Assembly (NCBI RefSeq): GCF_009817885.1 | Contig: NZ_CP041764.1 | Location: 2,542,001 to 2,606,000, forward strand | From: Serratia rhizosphaerae | GTDB taxonomy: Bacteria; Pseudomonadota; Gammaproteobacteria; Enterobacterales; Enterobacteriaceae | DNA length: 64,000 bases | Direction: 5' to 3' | Part shown: one piece after another, positions 33,201-41,935 of the stretch | Numbering within the stretch: position 1 is the stretch's first letter | Layout: each line of letters starts with the position of its first letter | Translations under genes and position numbers: made by a program | The notes under the pieces: model-generated | Told to the model about the DNA's origin: nothing | The model's input: the letters and a program-made list of their open reading frames with translations, nothing else | Database searches by the model: none

Positions 33201-34394
33201 GTGTTCCAGAACGTTGATGCCTATGCCGGCGACCCGATACTGTCGCTGATGGAGAAGTTCAAACAGGATCCGCGCGAGCATAAGGTAAACCTGAGCATCG
33301 GCCTGTATTACAACGAGCAGGCGATTATCCCGCAGCTGCAGGCGGTCGCCGCCGCCGAGGCGCAGCTGAGCAGCGCCGATCACGGCGCCTCGCTGTATCT
33401 GCCGATGGAAGGCCTGCAGCCTTACCGCAGCGCTATCCAGCAGCTGCTGTTCGGCGCCGAGCATCCGATGCTGCAGCAGGAGCGCATTGCAACGGTGCAG
33501 ACCGTCGGCGGCTCCGGCGCGCTGAAGGTGGGGGCCGATTTCCTGCATTACTATTTCCCGAATTCGCAGGTGTGGGTCAGCGACCCGACCTGGGAAAACC
33601 ACGTGGCGATCTTCAGCGGCGCCGGCTTCAAGGTGAATACCTACCCGTACTTTGACAGCGAAAGCCTGGGCGTACGTTTCGACGCTATGCTGAGTACGCT
33701 GAAAACGCTGCCGGCGCAGGGCATCGTGCTGCTGCACCCGTGCTGCCATAACCCGACCGGCTCCGATCTGACGCCGGCGCAGTGGGACGAGGTGGTGAAG
33801 GTGCTGGCCGAGCGCGAGCTGATCCCATTCCTCGACATCGCCTATCAGGGCTTCGGCGCCGGCATGGAGCAGGACGCCTACGCCATTCGCGCCATTGCCG
33901 CCGCAGGGCTGCCGTGCCTGGTGAGCAACTCGTTCTCGAAAATCTTCTCGCTGTACGGCGAGCGCGTGGGCGGGCTGTCCGTGGTGTGTGAGAGCGGCGA
34001 AGCCGCCGGCCGCGTGCTGGGCCAGCTGAAGGCGACCGTACGCCGCAACTACTCCAGCCCGCCGAACTTCGGCGCGCAGGTGGTGGCCAAGGTGCTGAAC
34101 GACGCGCAGCTGAAGCAGCAGTGGCTGGATGAAGTAGAAAGCATGCGCGCCCGCATTCTGGAGATGCGCCAGACGCTGGTGAATGCGCTGAAGAGCGCGC
34201 TGCCGCAGCGTAATTTCGATTACCTGCTGCAACAGCGCGGCATGTTCAGCTACACCGGCCTAAGCGCGCAGCAGGTCGACCGCCTGCGCGAAGAGTTCGG
34301 CGTGTACCTGATCCACAGCGGCCGCATGTGCGTCGCCGGTCTGAACCACCGCAACGTGCATCAGGTGGCGGAAGCAATCGCCGCCGTGCAGTAA
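33201..34394 (+). CDS. tyrB: Aromatic amino acid aminotransferase TyrB (GTG start)
   Basis: PLP transaminase forming tyrosine, phenylalanine and (in E. coli) leucine. It has 397 residues. Family features are SIGLYYNEQ, TVQTVGGSGALKVGADFL, HPCCHNPTGSDLT, the PLP lysine in SNSFSKIFSLYGERVGGLS and the carboxylate-binding arginine in HSGRMCVAG. It starts with GTG at 33201 after AAGGAG, and E. coli tyrB also uses GTG. Its substrates are products of the pheC-like dehydratase next door. A weak TyrR-box-like TGTACC is upstream but not convincing. Confidence 0.98.
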   Translation: MFQNVDAYAGDPILSLMEKFKQDPREHKVNLSIGLYYNEQAIIPQLQAVAAAEAQLSSADHGASLYLPMEGLQPYRSAIQQLLFGAEHPMLQQERIATVQTVGGSGALKVGADFLHYYFPNSQVWVSDPTWENHVAIFSGAGFKVNTYPYFDSESLGVRFDAMLSTLKTLPAQGIVLLHPCCHNPTGSDLTPAQWDEVVKVLAERELIPFLDIAYQGFGAGMEQDAYAIRAIAAAGLPCLVSNSFSKIFSLYGERVGGLSVVCESGEAAGRVLGQLKATVRRNYSSPPNFGAQVVAKVLNDAQLKQQWLDEVESMRARILEMRQTLVNALKSALPQRNFDYLLQQRGMFSYTGLSAQQVDRLREEFGVYLIHSGRMCVAGLNHRNVHQVAEAIAAVQ

Positions 34395-34407
34395 GTCATA
34401 AAATAGA

Positions 34408-34435
34408 ACGGGGGCGATATCGCTATCGCCCCCGT
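34408..34435. terminator. Long hairpin between convergent tyrB and the cytochrome c gene
   Basis: ACGGGGGCGATA-TCGC-TATCGCCCCCGT is a perfect 12-bp stem lying between two converging stop codons. No T run follows on either strand. Confidence 0.65.
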
Positions 34436-34451
34436 CCCGTCAGCCGCGCCG

Positions 34452-35774
34452 CTATTTGTCGGCGCTGTCTTGCGCCATCTGCGGCGGCAGCTGCAGCAGG
34501 CTGCGTTTCTCCGCCACCTCATCCTTCGTTATGGCCGGCGCCGCATTGCCCCAGCTATTGCGGATGTAGGTCGTCACCGCCGCCACCTGTTCGTCCGACA
34601 GCTTCCAGGCAAAGCTCGGCATCGCGCCGCTGGTGGGATTGCCCAGGGTCACCGCGCCACGGCCGCCCTGCAGAACGGTGGTCACCAGCGATGCGGCGTC
34701 CGGCGCCATAATCGCCGGGTTGCCGGCCAGGCTGGTGGCCAGGTTCGGGATGCCTTTGCCGTCGCTGTTATGGCAGGCGGTGCAGTTGGCGGCATAGACG
34801 TTGGCGCCCATCTTCATCTGTGCGCTGTCCGCGGCCAGCTGCGCCGGTTTTTGCCGATCCGATCCCGGCTGGGATTTAAGATACACGGCGATGGCGCGCA
34901 GGTCCTGCTCCGTCAGATGCTGGGTAGAGTTGCTGACCGCCTCCGCCATCGGGCCGGAGGCGACGGCGACGTGGTTGCTGCCCAGCCTGAGGTAGTCCAC
35001 CACCTGATCTTCCGTCCACTCGCCGATGCCGGTGTAGCGGTTGCCGGTGATTTCCGGCGCGTACCACTCGCCCAGATTGCCGCCCTGCAGATAGGCGGAG
35101 GTATCCCCGCCGATGAGGTTCTTCGGCGTGTGGCAGGCCGCGCAGTGCTCCAGTCCCTGCACCAGATAGGCGCCACGGTTCCACTGTGCCGACTGGCCGG
35201 CATCCGGCGTAAAGCCGCTGTTGTCGAAGAACAACAGGTTCCAGCCCATCATCGCCAGACGAATGTTGTACGGGAACGGCAGCCGGGTTTCCGGCACCTG
35301 GTTTTTCACCGGCTTGACCGAACGCATATACAGCCACAGGTCGTGCATATCGGCGTCGCTGACTTTGATATAGGCGTTGTACGGCATCGCCGGGTAGAGG
35401 TTTTCCCCCTGTTTGCCCTTGCCGTGGCGCACCGCGCGGAAAAAGTCGCGTTCGCTCCAACTGCCGATACCGTCTTCAACGTCCGGGGTGATGTTGCTGG
35501 CGTAAATACCGCCGAACGGCGTGTCGATCCGATAGCCGCCGGAGAACGGCTGTTTGCTGCCCGGCGCGGTATGGCAGGCCACGCAGTCGCCGGCAATCGC
35601 CACGTATTTGCCGCGTATCACCGCCTGCGCGTCCGCCGCGGACGGCGGCTGGCTGGTCAGCGTCCGGTCGCCCGCCACGTTATCGGCGCTGGCATCGCCG
35701 TTTTTCCACAGCAGCCCAACCACCACAGCGGCGGCGACCACGGCGATCCCGCCCGCAATTTTGATTTTTTTCAT
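34452..35774 (-). CDS. Gluconate 2-dehydrogenase-type cytochrome c subunit (triheme)
   Basis: Membrane-anchored periplasmic cytochrome that passes electrons from the flavoprotein subunit to ubiquinone. It has 440 residues with an N-terminal hydrophobic anchor or signal (residues 5-23). Three heme-binding CXXCH motifs are present: CVACH (about 64), CAACH (about 211) and CTACH (about 331), the pattern of FAD-dependent alcohol/gluconate/sorbitol dehydrogenase cytochromes. The start lies 1 nt after the GMC subunit stop, so translation is coupled. Third gene of the operon. The exact sugar substrate cannot be fixed by sequence. Confidence 0.92.
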   Translation of the reverse strand: MKKIKIAGGIAVVAAAVVVGLLWKNGDASADNVAGDRTLTSQPPSAADAQAVIRGKYVAIAGDCVACHTAPGSKQPFSGGYRIDTPFGGIYASNITPDVEDGIGSWSERDFFRAVRHGKGKQGENLYPAMPYNAYIKVSDADMHDLWLYMRSVKPVKNQVPETRLPFPYNIRLAMMGWNLLFFDNSGFTPDAGQSAQWNRGAYLVQGLEHCAACHTPKNLIGGDTSAYLQGGNLGEWYAPEITGNRYTGIGEWTEDQVVDYLRLGSNHVAVASGPMAEAVSNSTQHLTEQDLRAIAVYLKSQPGSDRQKPAQLAADSAQMKMGANVYAANCTACHNSDGKGIPNLATSLAGNPAIMAPDAASLVTTVLQGGRGAVTLGNPTSGAMPSFAWKLSDEQVAAVTTYIRNSWGNAAPAITKDEVAEKRSLLQLPPQMAQDSADK

Positions 35775-35775
35775 C

Positions 35776-37548
35776 TCACACCTTTACCAGCGGGCCGGGG
35801 TTTTTGACGTACTGTTCGATAATCGCTTTCGCCGTCCACAGGCTCAGCGCGCCGATGGTGCCCGTCGGGTTGTAACCGGCGTTGTTAGGGAAGGAGGAAG
35901 CGCCCAGCACGAACAGGTTATGCATGTCCCAGCACTGCTGATAGCGGTTCAGCACGCTGGTTTTCGGATCGTTGCCCATTACCGCGCCGCCGATGGTGTG
36001 ATCGCTGGCGAGGTTGTACGGCGAGTAACGGCCGGAGGCGGAGTTGGTGCCGATGACGATCTTGGCGCCCATCGCCTTGCCCAGCTCCACGCTTTTCTCT
36101 TCGATAAAGCGGGCTGTGCGGCGGTCGTTTTCGTTGTAGTCAAAGGTGACGCGCAGCAGCGGGTTGCCGTTATCGTCCGTGTATTCCGGATCCAGATCGA
36201 GGTAGTAATCTTCGTGCGAGTAGCTGGTGCCCTGGCCGAAGATAAAGGAGCCGTTCTGGAAGGCGTGGGTATAGGCTTTTTTCCATGCCTTGCCCCAGCG
36301 TGGCGTGCCGGGCGGCAGCGCGTCGGCATTGCCGATCGGGCGTGCGCCGCGGGCGACCACCAACAGGCCGGCGCCGCCGATAAAGCCCAGTCCGCTGTGG
36401 TCGAAATTATCGCCGTTATAGTCATCCACCTGCTGCGACAGCGCGCCGGCGCCGATAAACGGGTTAAGGTTTTCGTCTTCGAAGAACAAATTGGCGCCGG
36501 CCACCGTCTGGAAGCTGTAGGCGCGGCCGACCACGCCGGTTTTACTAACGGGATCGTAAGGCTGGCCGATTTTCGACAGCAGCAGCAGGCGCACGTTCTG
36601 CATCTGGAACGCCGACAGCACCACGATATCGGCCGGCTGTTCCCACTCTTTTTTATTGCGGTCCAGATAGGTGACGCCGGTGGCGGTTTTGCCGTCAGCG
36701 GCCTTGTTGACCCGCACCACCGCCGAGTCGGTGAGCACGGTAAAGTTCTCGCGCTGCATCAGGGCCGGCACCACGCAGGCGTTAGGGCTGGATTTGGAGA
36801 AGTTGCCGCAGCCGTAGTACAGGCAGTAGCCGCAGTAGGTGCAGGGGCCCATGCGCACCCCCAGCGGGTTGACGTAGGCGCGGGAGGTCTGGCCCGCCGG
36901 CACCATAAACGGGTTCAGCCCCAGCGACGTGGCCGCGTCGCGGAACAGGTCGGTCAGGCGCAGCCCCTCCAGCGGCGGCAGCGGGTATTCGCTGCTGCGG
37001 TTGCCTTCAAACGGGTTGCCGCCCGGGATAATTTCGCCGTTCAGCTTGCCGGCCTTGCCGGAGACGCCGGCGATCTTCTCGAAGCGGTCGTAGAACGGCT
37101 CCAGCTCGTCATAGGTAACGCCCCAGTCCTGCAGAATCAGGCCGTCGGCGATCTGCTGTTTGCCGTAGCGCTCGACGGTCTGGGTGTACGGCTGCAGGTC
37201 GAACGGCGTAAAGCGCCAGGCCATGCCCGCCCAGTGGGTGCCTGAACCGCCCACGTTATACCCCAGCTCGTTCAGGTTCCAGTCGCGGGTCGGCAGCGCT
37301 TTTTCGCTGCGGTGGTTGCGGAAGGTGGTGGTTTCCACCGCCGGCGGCAGCAGCATGCTGCGGCGGGTATCCCAGCGCAGTTCATCGGTATCGATGGAGG
37401 GTGGAAAATCGGTGGCGGTTTCAAACCAGGGGCCGCGTTCGATGGCGACGACGTTTAATCCGGCGCGGGTCAGCTCTTCGGCGATCAAAGAACCGCACCA
37501 TCCCAGGCCGACGATAACCACATCGGCTTTTGGACGTACATTTTTCAT
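35776..37548 (-). CDS. Gluconate 2-dehydrogenase-type flavoprotein subunit (GMC oxidoreductase)
   Basis: Catalytic FAD subunit of a periplasmic dehydrogenase. The roughly 590-residue protein has the dinucleotide motif VVIVGLGWCGSLIAEEL at its start and a GMC flavin loop (NVGGSGTHWAGMAWRF). A cysteine cluster GPCTYCGYCLYYGC near residue 245 occurs in this branch and is linked to Fe-S binding in related enzymes. The catalytic-domain end is NNAGYNPTGTIGALSLWTA. ATG 37548 is taken; GTG 37560 is possible. It lacks its own signal peptide, as expected when it is carried by the Tat signal of the small subunit. Gluconate to 2-ketogluconate is the best guess. Confidence 0.9.
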   Translation of the reverse strand: MKNVRPKADVVIVGLGWCGSLIAEELTRAGLNVVAIERGPWFETATDFPPSIDTDELRWDTRRSMLLPPAVETTTFRNHRSEKALPTRDWNLNELGYNVGGSGTHWAGMAWRFTPFDLQPYTQTVERYGKQQIADGLILQDWGVTYDELEPFYDRFEKIAGVSGKAGKLNGEIIPGGNPFEGNRSSEYPLPPLEGLRLTDLFRDAATSLGLNPFMVPAGQTSRAYVNPLGVRMGPCTYCGYCLYYGCGNFSKSSPNACVVPALMQRENFTVLTDSAVVRVNKAADGKTATGVTYLDRNKKEWEQPADIVVLSAFQMQNVRLLLLSKIGQPYDPVSKTGVVGRAYSFQTVAGANLFFEDENLNPFIGAGALSQQVDDYNGDNFDHSGLGFIGGAGLLVVARGARPIGNADALPPGTPRWGKAWKKAYTHAFQNGSFIFGQGTSYSHEDYYLDLDPEYTDDNGNPLLRVTFDYNENDRRTARFIEEKSVELGKAMGAKIVIGTNSASGRYSPYNLASDHTIGGAVMGNDPKTSVLNRYQQCWDMHNLFVLGASSFPNNAGYNPTGTIGALSLWTAKAIIEQYVKNPGPLVKV

Positions 37549-37588
37549 AGTTGGACTCACAATTGCTCGGCGCGACAGCGGCGCGGGA

Positions 37589-38305
37589 TCAAAGCGTGTT
37601 ATCGATTAAACTGGTGGGGATGATGTTCAGCTTTTGCCCTTTCTTACCGAGCAGATCGCGGAAGTCATAGCGCGCGCCCGGGAAACCAATCATTTTCCAG
37701 CTGGTCATGTCTTTATTGCCGCCGTAAATCGGATCGGCCAGGAAGCCTTCGCGTACGTTTTGCAGCAGCAGCTCAAACAGCGCCTTGGTTTCCACCTGCG
37801 GGCCGAGGTCGTAGCGGTCGGCCTCCATGGCATGCAGGATGCGCTCCTGCTGCTGTTGGTCGAGCGCGATAAAGTCCTTACCGAACTGCGCCCGGGTGGC
37901 GCTATCCAGCGCCGCCAGGCCCTGGCGGTAACGCTGCGCCGGCGTCAGCGGCGACTGCGGCCCCTGCTGCGGGGTGCCTTTGACAAAACGTCCCAGCCGG
38001 TAGAGAGCGACGGCATTGCCGTAGTCGCCCGCCAGCTGACGGTCGATAAAGGTGGCGCAGCCGGCCTCTTTGCCGCCGAGGCTCAGTTCATCGGCCGGAA
38101 TAAAGCGCTCGGCGATGATGGCGACGGTATCGAATTCATGCTGCGTGAAGTACTGCAGGCCGCCTTGGCGCGGCGGCGCTGGCGGCGTGTTGATGTCGCC
38201 GGGGTTCCAGGGCTGCCCGCCGTTGATGACGTCGGCCTGTGCCGTAGGCAACGACGAAGCCACCCCCAGCGCGACCACTGAGGTGAGAAATTCTCTGCGT
38301 TTCAT
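37589..38305 (-). CDS. Gluconate 2-dehydrogenase-type small (gamma) subunit with Tat signal
   Basis: A 238-residue subunit of the gluconate 2-dehydrogenase subunit 3 family. The N-terminus MKRREFLTSVVALGVASS is a twin-arginine signal, which in this family exports the folded heterodimer with the flavoprotein. The body has the family stretch FTQHEFDTVAIIAERFIPADE and the C-terminal YPGARYDFRD-like segment. First gene of the three-gene operon, 40 nt before the flavoprotein. It is needed for maturation and carries no cofactor motif. Confidence 0.9.
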   Translation of the reverse strand: MKRREFLTSVVALGVASSLPTAQADVINGGQPWNPGDINTPPAPPRQGGLQYFTQHEFDTVAIIAERFIPADELSLGGKEAGCATFIDRQLAGDYGNAVALYRLGRFVKGTPQQGPQSPLTPAQRYRQGLAALDSATRAQFGKDFIALDQQQQERILHAMEADRYDLGPQVETKALFELLLQNVREGFLADPIYGGNKDMTSWKMIGFPGARYDFRDLLGKKGQKLNIIPTSLIDNTL

Positions 38306-38482
38306 AAATTCCCTGCCGATTAATTGCTCAAAAAACTATTTTTTTATTTTTTACGTTTCACGTCCGCGCCATGAAAGGGGGACGCGCCCAGCGCTGTTTT
38401 TTACATGCGAATAAAGAAATTAATAAAGTGTTAACAACGCGGCGAGAATAATTTCTTCCGTGTCGGCAGGGAAGGTTTTCGT

Positions 38483-38498
38483 TGATGGTTTTCCATCA
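38483..38498. promoter_or_regulatory. Candidate operator palindrome between the dehydrogenase operon and the Gfo/Idh/MocA gene
   Basis: TGATGG-TTTT-CCATCA has perfect 6-bp arms. It lies about 100 bp before the oxidoreductase gene and 180 bp before the divergent dehydrogenase operon. It could be bound by the LacI-type regulator encoded downstream; that link is inferred. Confidence 0.4.
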
Positions 38499-38595
38499 TC
38501 GGCCCGGTTTCTTTCCCGCTTTTGGCTTCCTATAGTGAGTTCACGTTGTCCTGACAGCACGCCGTCCCGCTCATCAAACACACGAGGAGAGCCTT

Positions 38596-39648
38596 ATGTT
38601 TCCCACCGCCTTACCTCAGCCGACGCGGCTGGCGCCTGAAAGCATTCCCGTTTTGCGCTGGGGGATTATCGGCCCCGGCTGGATTGCCGACCATTTCGCT
38701 GCGGCGCTGCGCGGCCAGACCCGGCAGCAGCTGGTGGCCGTGGCGGGACGCAGCGCCGAGAAAACGGCGGCGTTCGCCGCGCGCTGGGATATTCCCCAGA
38801 CCTGTCAGAGCCTTGGCGAGATGCTGGCGCTGAACCAGCTGGATGTGGTTTACGTCGCCACGCCGCACAACCACCACTTTCCCGACGCCATGCGGGTGCT
38901 GCAGGCCGGTAAACACGCGCTGATTGAAAAGCCGCTGGCGCTTAACGCCCGTGAGGGGCGGGCGCTGCGGGATGAAGCGCGGGCGCGTGGCCTTTTCTGT
39001 CTGGAGGGGATGTGGTGCGACTTTACGCCGAAATATGATGTGCTGCGCCAGCTGCTGGCCAACGGCGATCTGGGGGAGCTGCACACCCTGATTGCCGACC
39101 ACGGCGAGTTCTTCACCCCGGAACACCGTATTTTTAATGCCGACCTGGCCGGTGGTCCGATGCTGGATCTGGGCAGTTACCTGATATCATTCAGCATCGG
39201 CATTGCCGGCGATGTGCCGGAGGCGATCGTCGCGTACGGGCAGCCCGCGCCGGGCGGCGTGAACGGCCAGGCGTCTATGCTGTTTAACCACGGCAATGGC
39301 ATGCAGGCGGTGCTGAATACCACGCTGTTCAGCCATACCTCCGGCGCGGCGACGATCGCCGGGCGCGACGCCACGCTGTATCTGGACGGGCAGTTTTACG
39401 CACCCGGCGACTTCACGCTGCAGTCCAGCCAGGGCAACCGACGGCTGCATTGGCAGGACCGGGGCGGACGCTATGTACAACTGAGTTATGAAATTGAGCA
39501 CGCGGCATGGTGCATCGGACAGGGGCTGACGGAGTCGCCGGTGCGCCCGCTGGATACCTCGTTGATGACGCTGCGCACGATGGATGAAGTGCGCCGCCAG
39601 CTGGGTATCGTCTTTAACGAAGAGCGCGCGGCGGCACGGCCGGCTTAG
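38596..39648 (+). CDS. Gfo/Idh/MocA-family NAD(P)-dependent oxidoreductase
   Basis: The 350-residue cytosolic dehydrogenase has a Rossmann domain (LRWGIIGPGWIADHFAAAL) and the family EKP motif in HALIEKPLALN (near residue 108), followed by a C-terminal alpha/beta domain with GGPMLDLGSYLIS. The family acts on sugars, inositols and related compounds. No particular substrate is evident. A LacI-type regulator gene follows 21 nt later in the same direction, suggesting an autoregulated pair. Confidence 0.85.
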   Translation: MFPTALPQPTRLAPESIPVLRWGIIGPGWIADHFAAALRGQTRQQLVAVAGRSAEKTAAFAARWDIPQTCQSLGEMLALNQLDVVYVATPHNHHFPDAMRVLQAGKHALIEKPLALNAREGRALRDEARARGLFCLEGMWCDFTPKYDVLRQLLANGDLGELHTLIADHGEFFTPEHRIFNADLAGGPMLDLGSYLISFSIGIAGDVPEAIVAYGQPAPGGVNGQASMLFNHGNGMQAVLNTTLFSHTSGAATIAGRDATLYLDGQFYAPGDFTLQSSQGNRRLHWQDRGGRYVQLSYEIEHAAWCIGQGLTESPVRPLDTSLMTLRTMDEVRRQLGIVFNEERAAARPA

Positions 39649-39669
39649 CCCGCCGCGCGGGGAGCAGAG

Positions 39670-40689
39670 ATGAAGAAGTTAACCATCGGCAGGCTGGCGC
39701 AGCTGGCCGGCGTCGGCGTGGCGACGGTGGATCGGGTGCTGAATGAACGCGGCGGCGTAGCGCCGGAGACGGCGCGCAAGGTATTGCTGGCCGCGCGCGA
39801 GCACGGTTTTAACCGGGTATTGCCCGAGGCGTACCAGCACCCCTGGCGCATCGAGGTGATTCTGAGCGGCAACGGCTCATTTTTTTTCAAAAAGCTCGAT
39901 AACAGTTTCAGCGAACTGGCCGGCGCGCTCGGCTACCGCCGAGTGACGCTGCACCGGACGTTTATCTCTGAATCCCACCCGGTCAGGCTGGCCGAGCATA
40001 TCATGGCGTGCAGCCGTCAACGGGACGGCATTATCGTGTTTGCGCACGATCACCCTGCGGTCTATGCGGCGCTGGCCGACTGCCGGGCGCGGGATATTCC
40101 GGTGATCACCATCGTGACCGATCTGCCGCATGCCGAGCGCCTGTGCCATGTCGGCGTCAATCAGCTGCAGGCGGGCCGCACCGCCGGTTTGCTGATGGGG
40201 CGCACCCTGAAGGCGCCGGGCGAGGTGGTGATGGTCAGCGGCCGCAGCGACTACAGCGCGCACCGCCAGCGCATTGAGGGCTTCCGGGCGGTGCTGCGCC
40301 AGCGCTTCCCGCAGATTGACCTGAAAGAGGTGCTGGTGGGGCGTGACGAACGCCATACCATCCGGCGTCTGCTGGCGGAAACGCTGAACAAAAACGGCCA
40401 TATCGTCGGGCTGTATAACACCGGTTCCGGCAACACTGAAATCAGCGCCGAGCTGGCGAAGCACCGACTGCTGGGAGAGTGCGTCTATATCACCCATGAG
40501 CTGTACAGCCTGACGCGCCGGCTGTTGGATAACGACAGCCTGTCTTATGTGATCGACCAGGATGCCCGCCAGCATGCGCAGCTGGCGATCGACCTGATGC
40601 TGGGTCAGCTGGGAGGCGGCGACGCCGTCGACATGTACCAGAGCGGCAAGGTAGATTTTAAAATCTTCACCGCAGAAAATTGCGAGTAG
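39670..40689 (+). CDS. LacI-family transcriptional regulator
   Basis: The 339-residue regulator has an N-terminal HTH (TIGRLAQLAGVGVATVDRVLNERGGVAPETARKV) and a sugar-sensing periplasmic-binding-type domain (IVFAHDHPAVYAAL, MVSGRSDYSAHRQRIEGF, LYNTGSGNTEISAELAKH). The HTH lacks the classic VS-TVS spacing but keeps the ATVDRVLN recognition helix of the rhizobial-type LacI branch. It is co-directional with and close to the Gfo/Idh/MocA gene, which it probably controls. Confidence 0.85.
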   Translation: MKKLTIGRLAQLAGVGVATVDRVLNERGGVAPETARKVLLAAREHGFNRVLPEAYQHPWRIEVILSGNGSFFFKKLDNSFSELAGALGYRRVTLHRTFISESHPVRLAEHIMACSRQRDGIIVFAHDHPAVYAALADCRARDIPVITIVTDLPHAERLCHVGVNQLQAGRTAGLLMGRTLKAPGEVVMVSGRSDYSAHRQRIEGFRAVLRQRFPQIDLKEVLVGRDERHTIRRLLAETLNKNGHIVGLYNTGSGNTEISAELAKHRLLGECVYITHELYSLTRRLLDNDSLSYVIDQDARQHAQLAIDLMLGQLGGGDAVDMYQSGKVDFKIFTAENCE

Positions 40690-40842
40690 GGCGTACGTCC
40701 CCGGCGTGAAAAGCGTGGTATCTCCCTCAATTCCTTCTATGCTCAAAATGTAGCCAGTATTCTTGACGGCGGCTGCGCCGCTTCGCCACGGACGCGCGGC
40801 GCAGCACGCCGGACGACGGACATTTATCGAAGGACTAACTCC

Positions 40843-41196
40843 ATGAATTCTTCAGCATTATTGCAATATTGCATGGCGAAACCGGGCGCGCAGCAGAGCG
40901 ACCAGAATCAGTGGCAGGCCAGCCAGGTGAAGGTCGGCGAGGTGATGTTCGCCATGGTGTGGGAGATTGAGGGCCGCCCGGCGCTGGCGGTGAAATCCAG
41001 CCCGGAGCAGGCGGAAAATCTGCGTGAGCTGCATCCGGAAATTGTCCCCTGCGAGCATCTGAACAAGGCGCACTGGAATGCGGTCTATCTGGACGGCGGC
41101 CTGCCGGACTCGCAGTTTTATACCCTGATTGACGGTTCGTACCAGCTGGTGCTGTCGGGGCTGCCAGAGCAGGTGCGCCAGGGGCTGCAGGCCTGA
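40843..41196 (+). CDS. yjbR: MmcQ/YjbR-family protein
   Basis: A 117-residue protein of the YjbR double-wing family, possibly DNA-binding by fold; function is not established. It aligns with E. coli YjbR throughout: LLQYCMAKPGA, FAMVWEIEGRPALAVKSSPE, HLNKAHWNAVYLDGGLPDSQ. The ATG at 40843 has GAAGGA 8 nt upstream. In E. coli it also lies just before uvrA; here maa and an alcohol dehydrogenase gene intervene. Confidence 0.93.
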   Translation: MNSSALLQYCMAKPGAQQSDQNQWQASQVKVGEVMFAMVWEIEGRPALAVKSSPEQAENLRELHPEIVPCEHLNKAHWNAVYLDGGLPDSQFYTLIDGSYQLVLSGLPEQVRQGLQA

Positions 41197-41245
41197 CTAC
41201 GGCCATTTTCCCGTGTACGCCTCTTCAACGGGCTTCAGGCGAGGG

Positions 41246-41277
41246 TGTGATCGTTAACACATATTGGGAACGTTCCC
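41246..41277. promoter_or_regulatory. CRP-like site and GGGAACGTTCCC palindrome upstream of maa
   Basis: TGTGA-N6-ACACA (41246-41261) is a one-sided good match to CRP. It is followed 4 bp later by the perfect 12-bp palindrome GGGAACGTTCCC (41266-41277), about 66 bp before maa. The palindrome is a plausible repressor site. The binding protein is unknown. Confidence 0.45.
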
Positions 41278-41343
41278 TTTCTCATCGTCGACGCAAGCGT
41301 CTAGGCTGATGGCCGTAGAGCGAATCGCAAAAGGGAGCGTCTG

Positions 41344-41901
41344 ATGGCCACAAGTGAAGAAAAACGCAAGATGATCGCCGGTGAACTGTATGACGCCGGT
41401 GATGAGCTGCTGCGCAGTGAACGCCTGCGGGCGCGCCAGCTGCTGCATCAGTACAACCACTGCGCACCACAGGAGGGCGAGCAGCGCAGGCAGTGGCTGA
41501 CGCAGCTGCTGGGGCAGTATCAGGGCGGCACCATCGAACCCAGCTTCCGCTGCGATTATGGCTACAATATCTATCTGGGAAAAAAATTTTACGCCAACTT
41601 CGACTGCGTGATGCTGGACGTCTGCGAGGTGCGCATCGGCGATAACTGCATGCTGGCGCCGGGCGTGCACATCTATACCGCGACGCACCCGCTGGATGCG
41701 GCGACCCGCGTCGGCGGCGACGAGTACGGCAAGCCGGTGACCATCGGTGATAACGTGTGGATCGGCGGACGGGCGGTGATCAACCCCGGTGTGACCATCG
41801 GCGATAATGCGGTGATTGCTTCAGGCGCGGTGGTGACCAAAAACGTGCCGGCCAACTGTGTGGTGGGCGGTAATCCGGCGCGTGTCCTGAAGCGGCTGTA
41901 A
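41344..41901 (+). CDS. maa: Maltose O-acetyltransferase Maa
   Basis: Acetyl-CoA-dependent O-acetylation of maltose and related sugars, of uncertain physiological purpose. The 185-residue left-handed beta-helix protein has an N-terminal helical cap (EEKRKMIAGELYDAGDELL) and hexapeptide repeats (IGDNCMLAPGVHIYTATHPLD, then VTIGDNVWIGGRAVINPGVTIGDN). The catalytic histidine is in TATHPLD. It is close in length to E. coli Maa (183). A GGGAG ribosome site precedes the start. Confidence 0.93.
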   Translation: MATSEEKRKMIAGELYDAGDELLRSERLRARQLLHQYNHCAPQEGEQRRQWLTQLLGQYQGGTIEPSFRCDYGYNIYLGKKFYANFDCVMLDVCEVRIGDNCMLAPGVHIYTATHPLDAATRVGGDEYGKPVTIGDNVWIGGRAVINPGVTIGDNAVIASGAVVTKNVPANCVVGGNPARVLKRL

Positions 41902-41905
41902 AAGT

Positions 41906-41927
41906 CGGGCGCCGCAGCGGGCGCCCG
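41906..41927. terminator. Hairpin between convergent maa and the alcohol dehydrogenase gene
   Basis: CGGGCGCC and GGCGCCCG form an 8-bp stem around a 6-nt loop. On the minus strand it is followed by ACTTTT. Confidence 0.6.
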
Positions 41928-41935
41928 TGGTGCGC

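Noticed and set aside
35554..37245. 563-residue plus-strand frame opposite the GMC subunit
   Set aside because: Val/Ala/Gln-rich antisense shadow; the opposite strand holds a clearly conserved enzyme.
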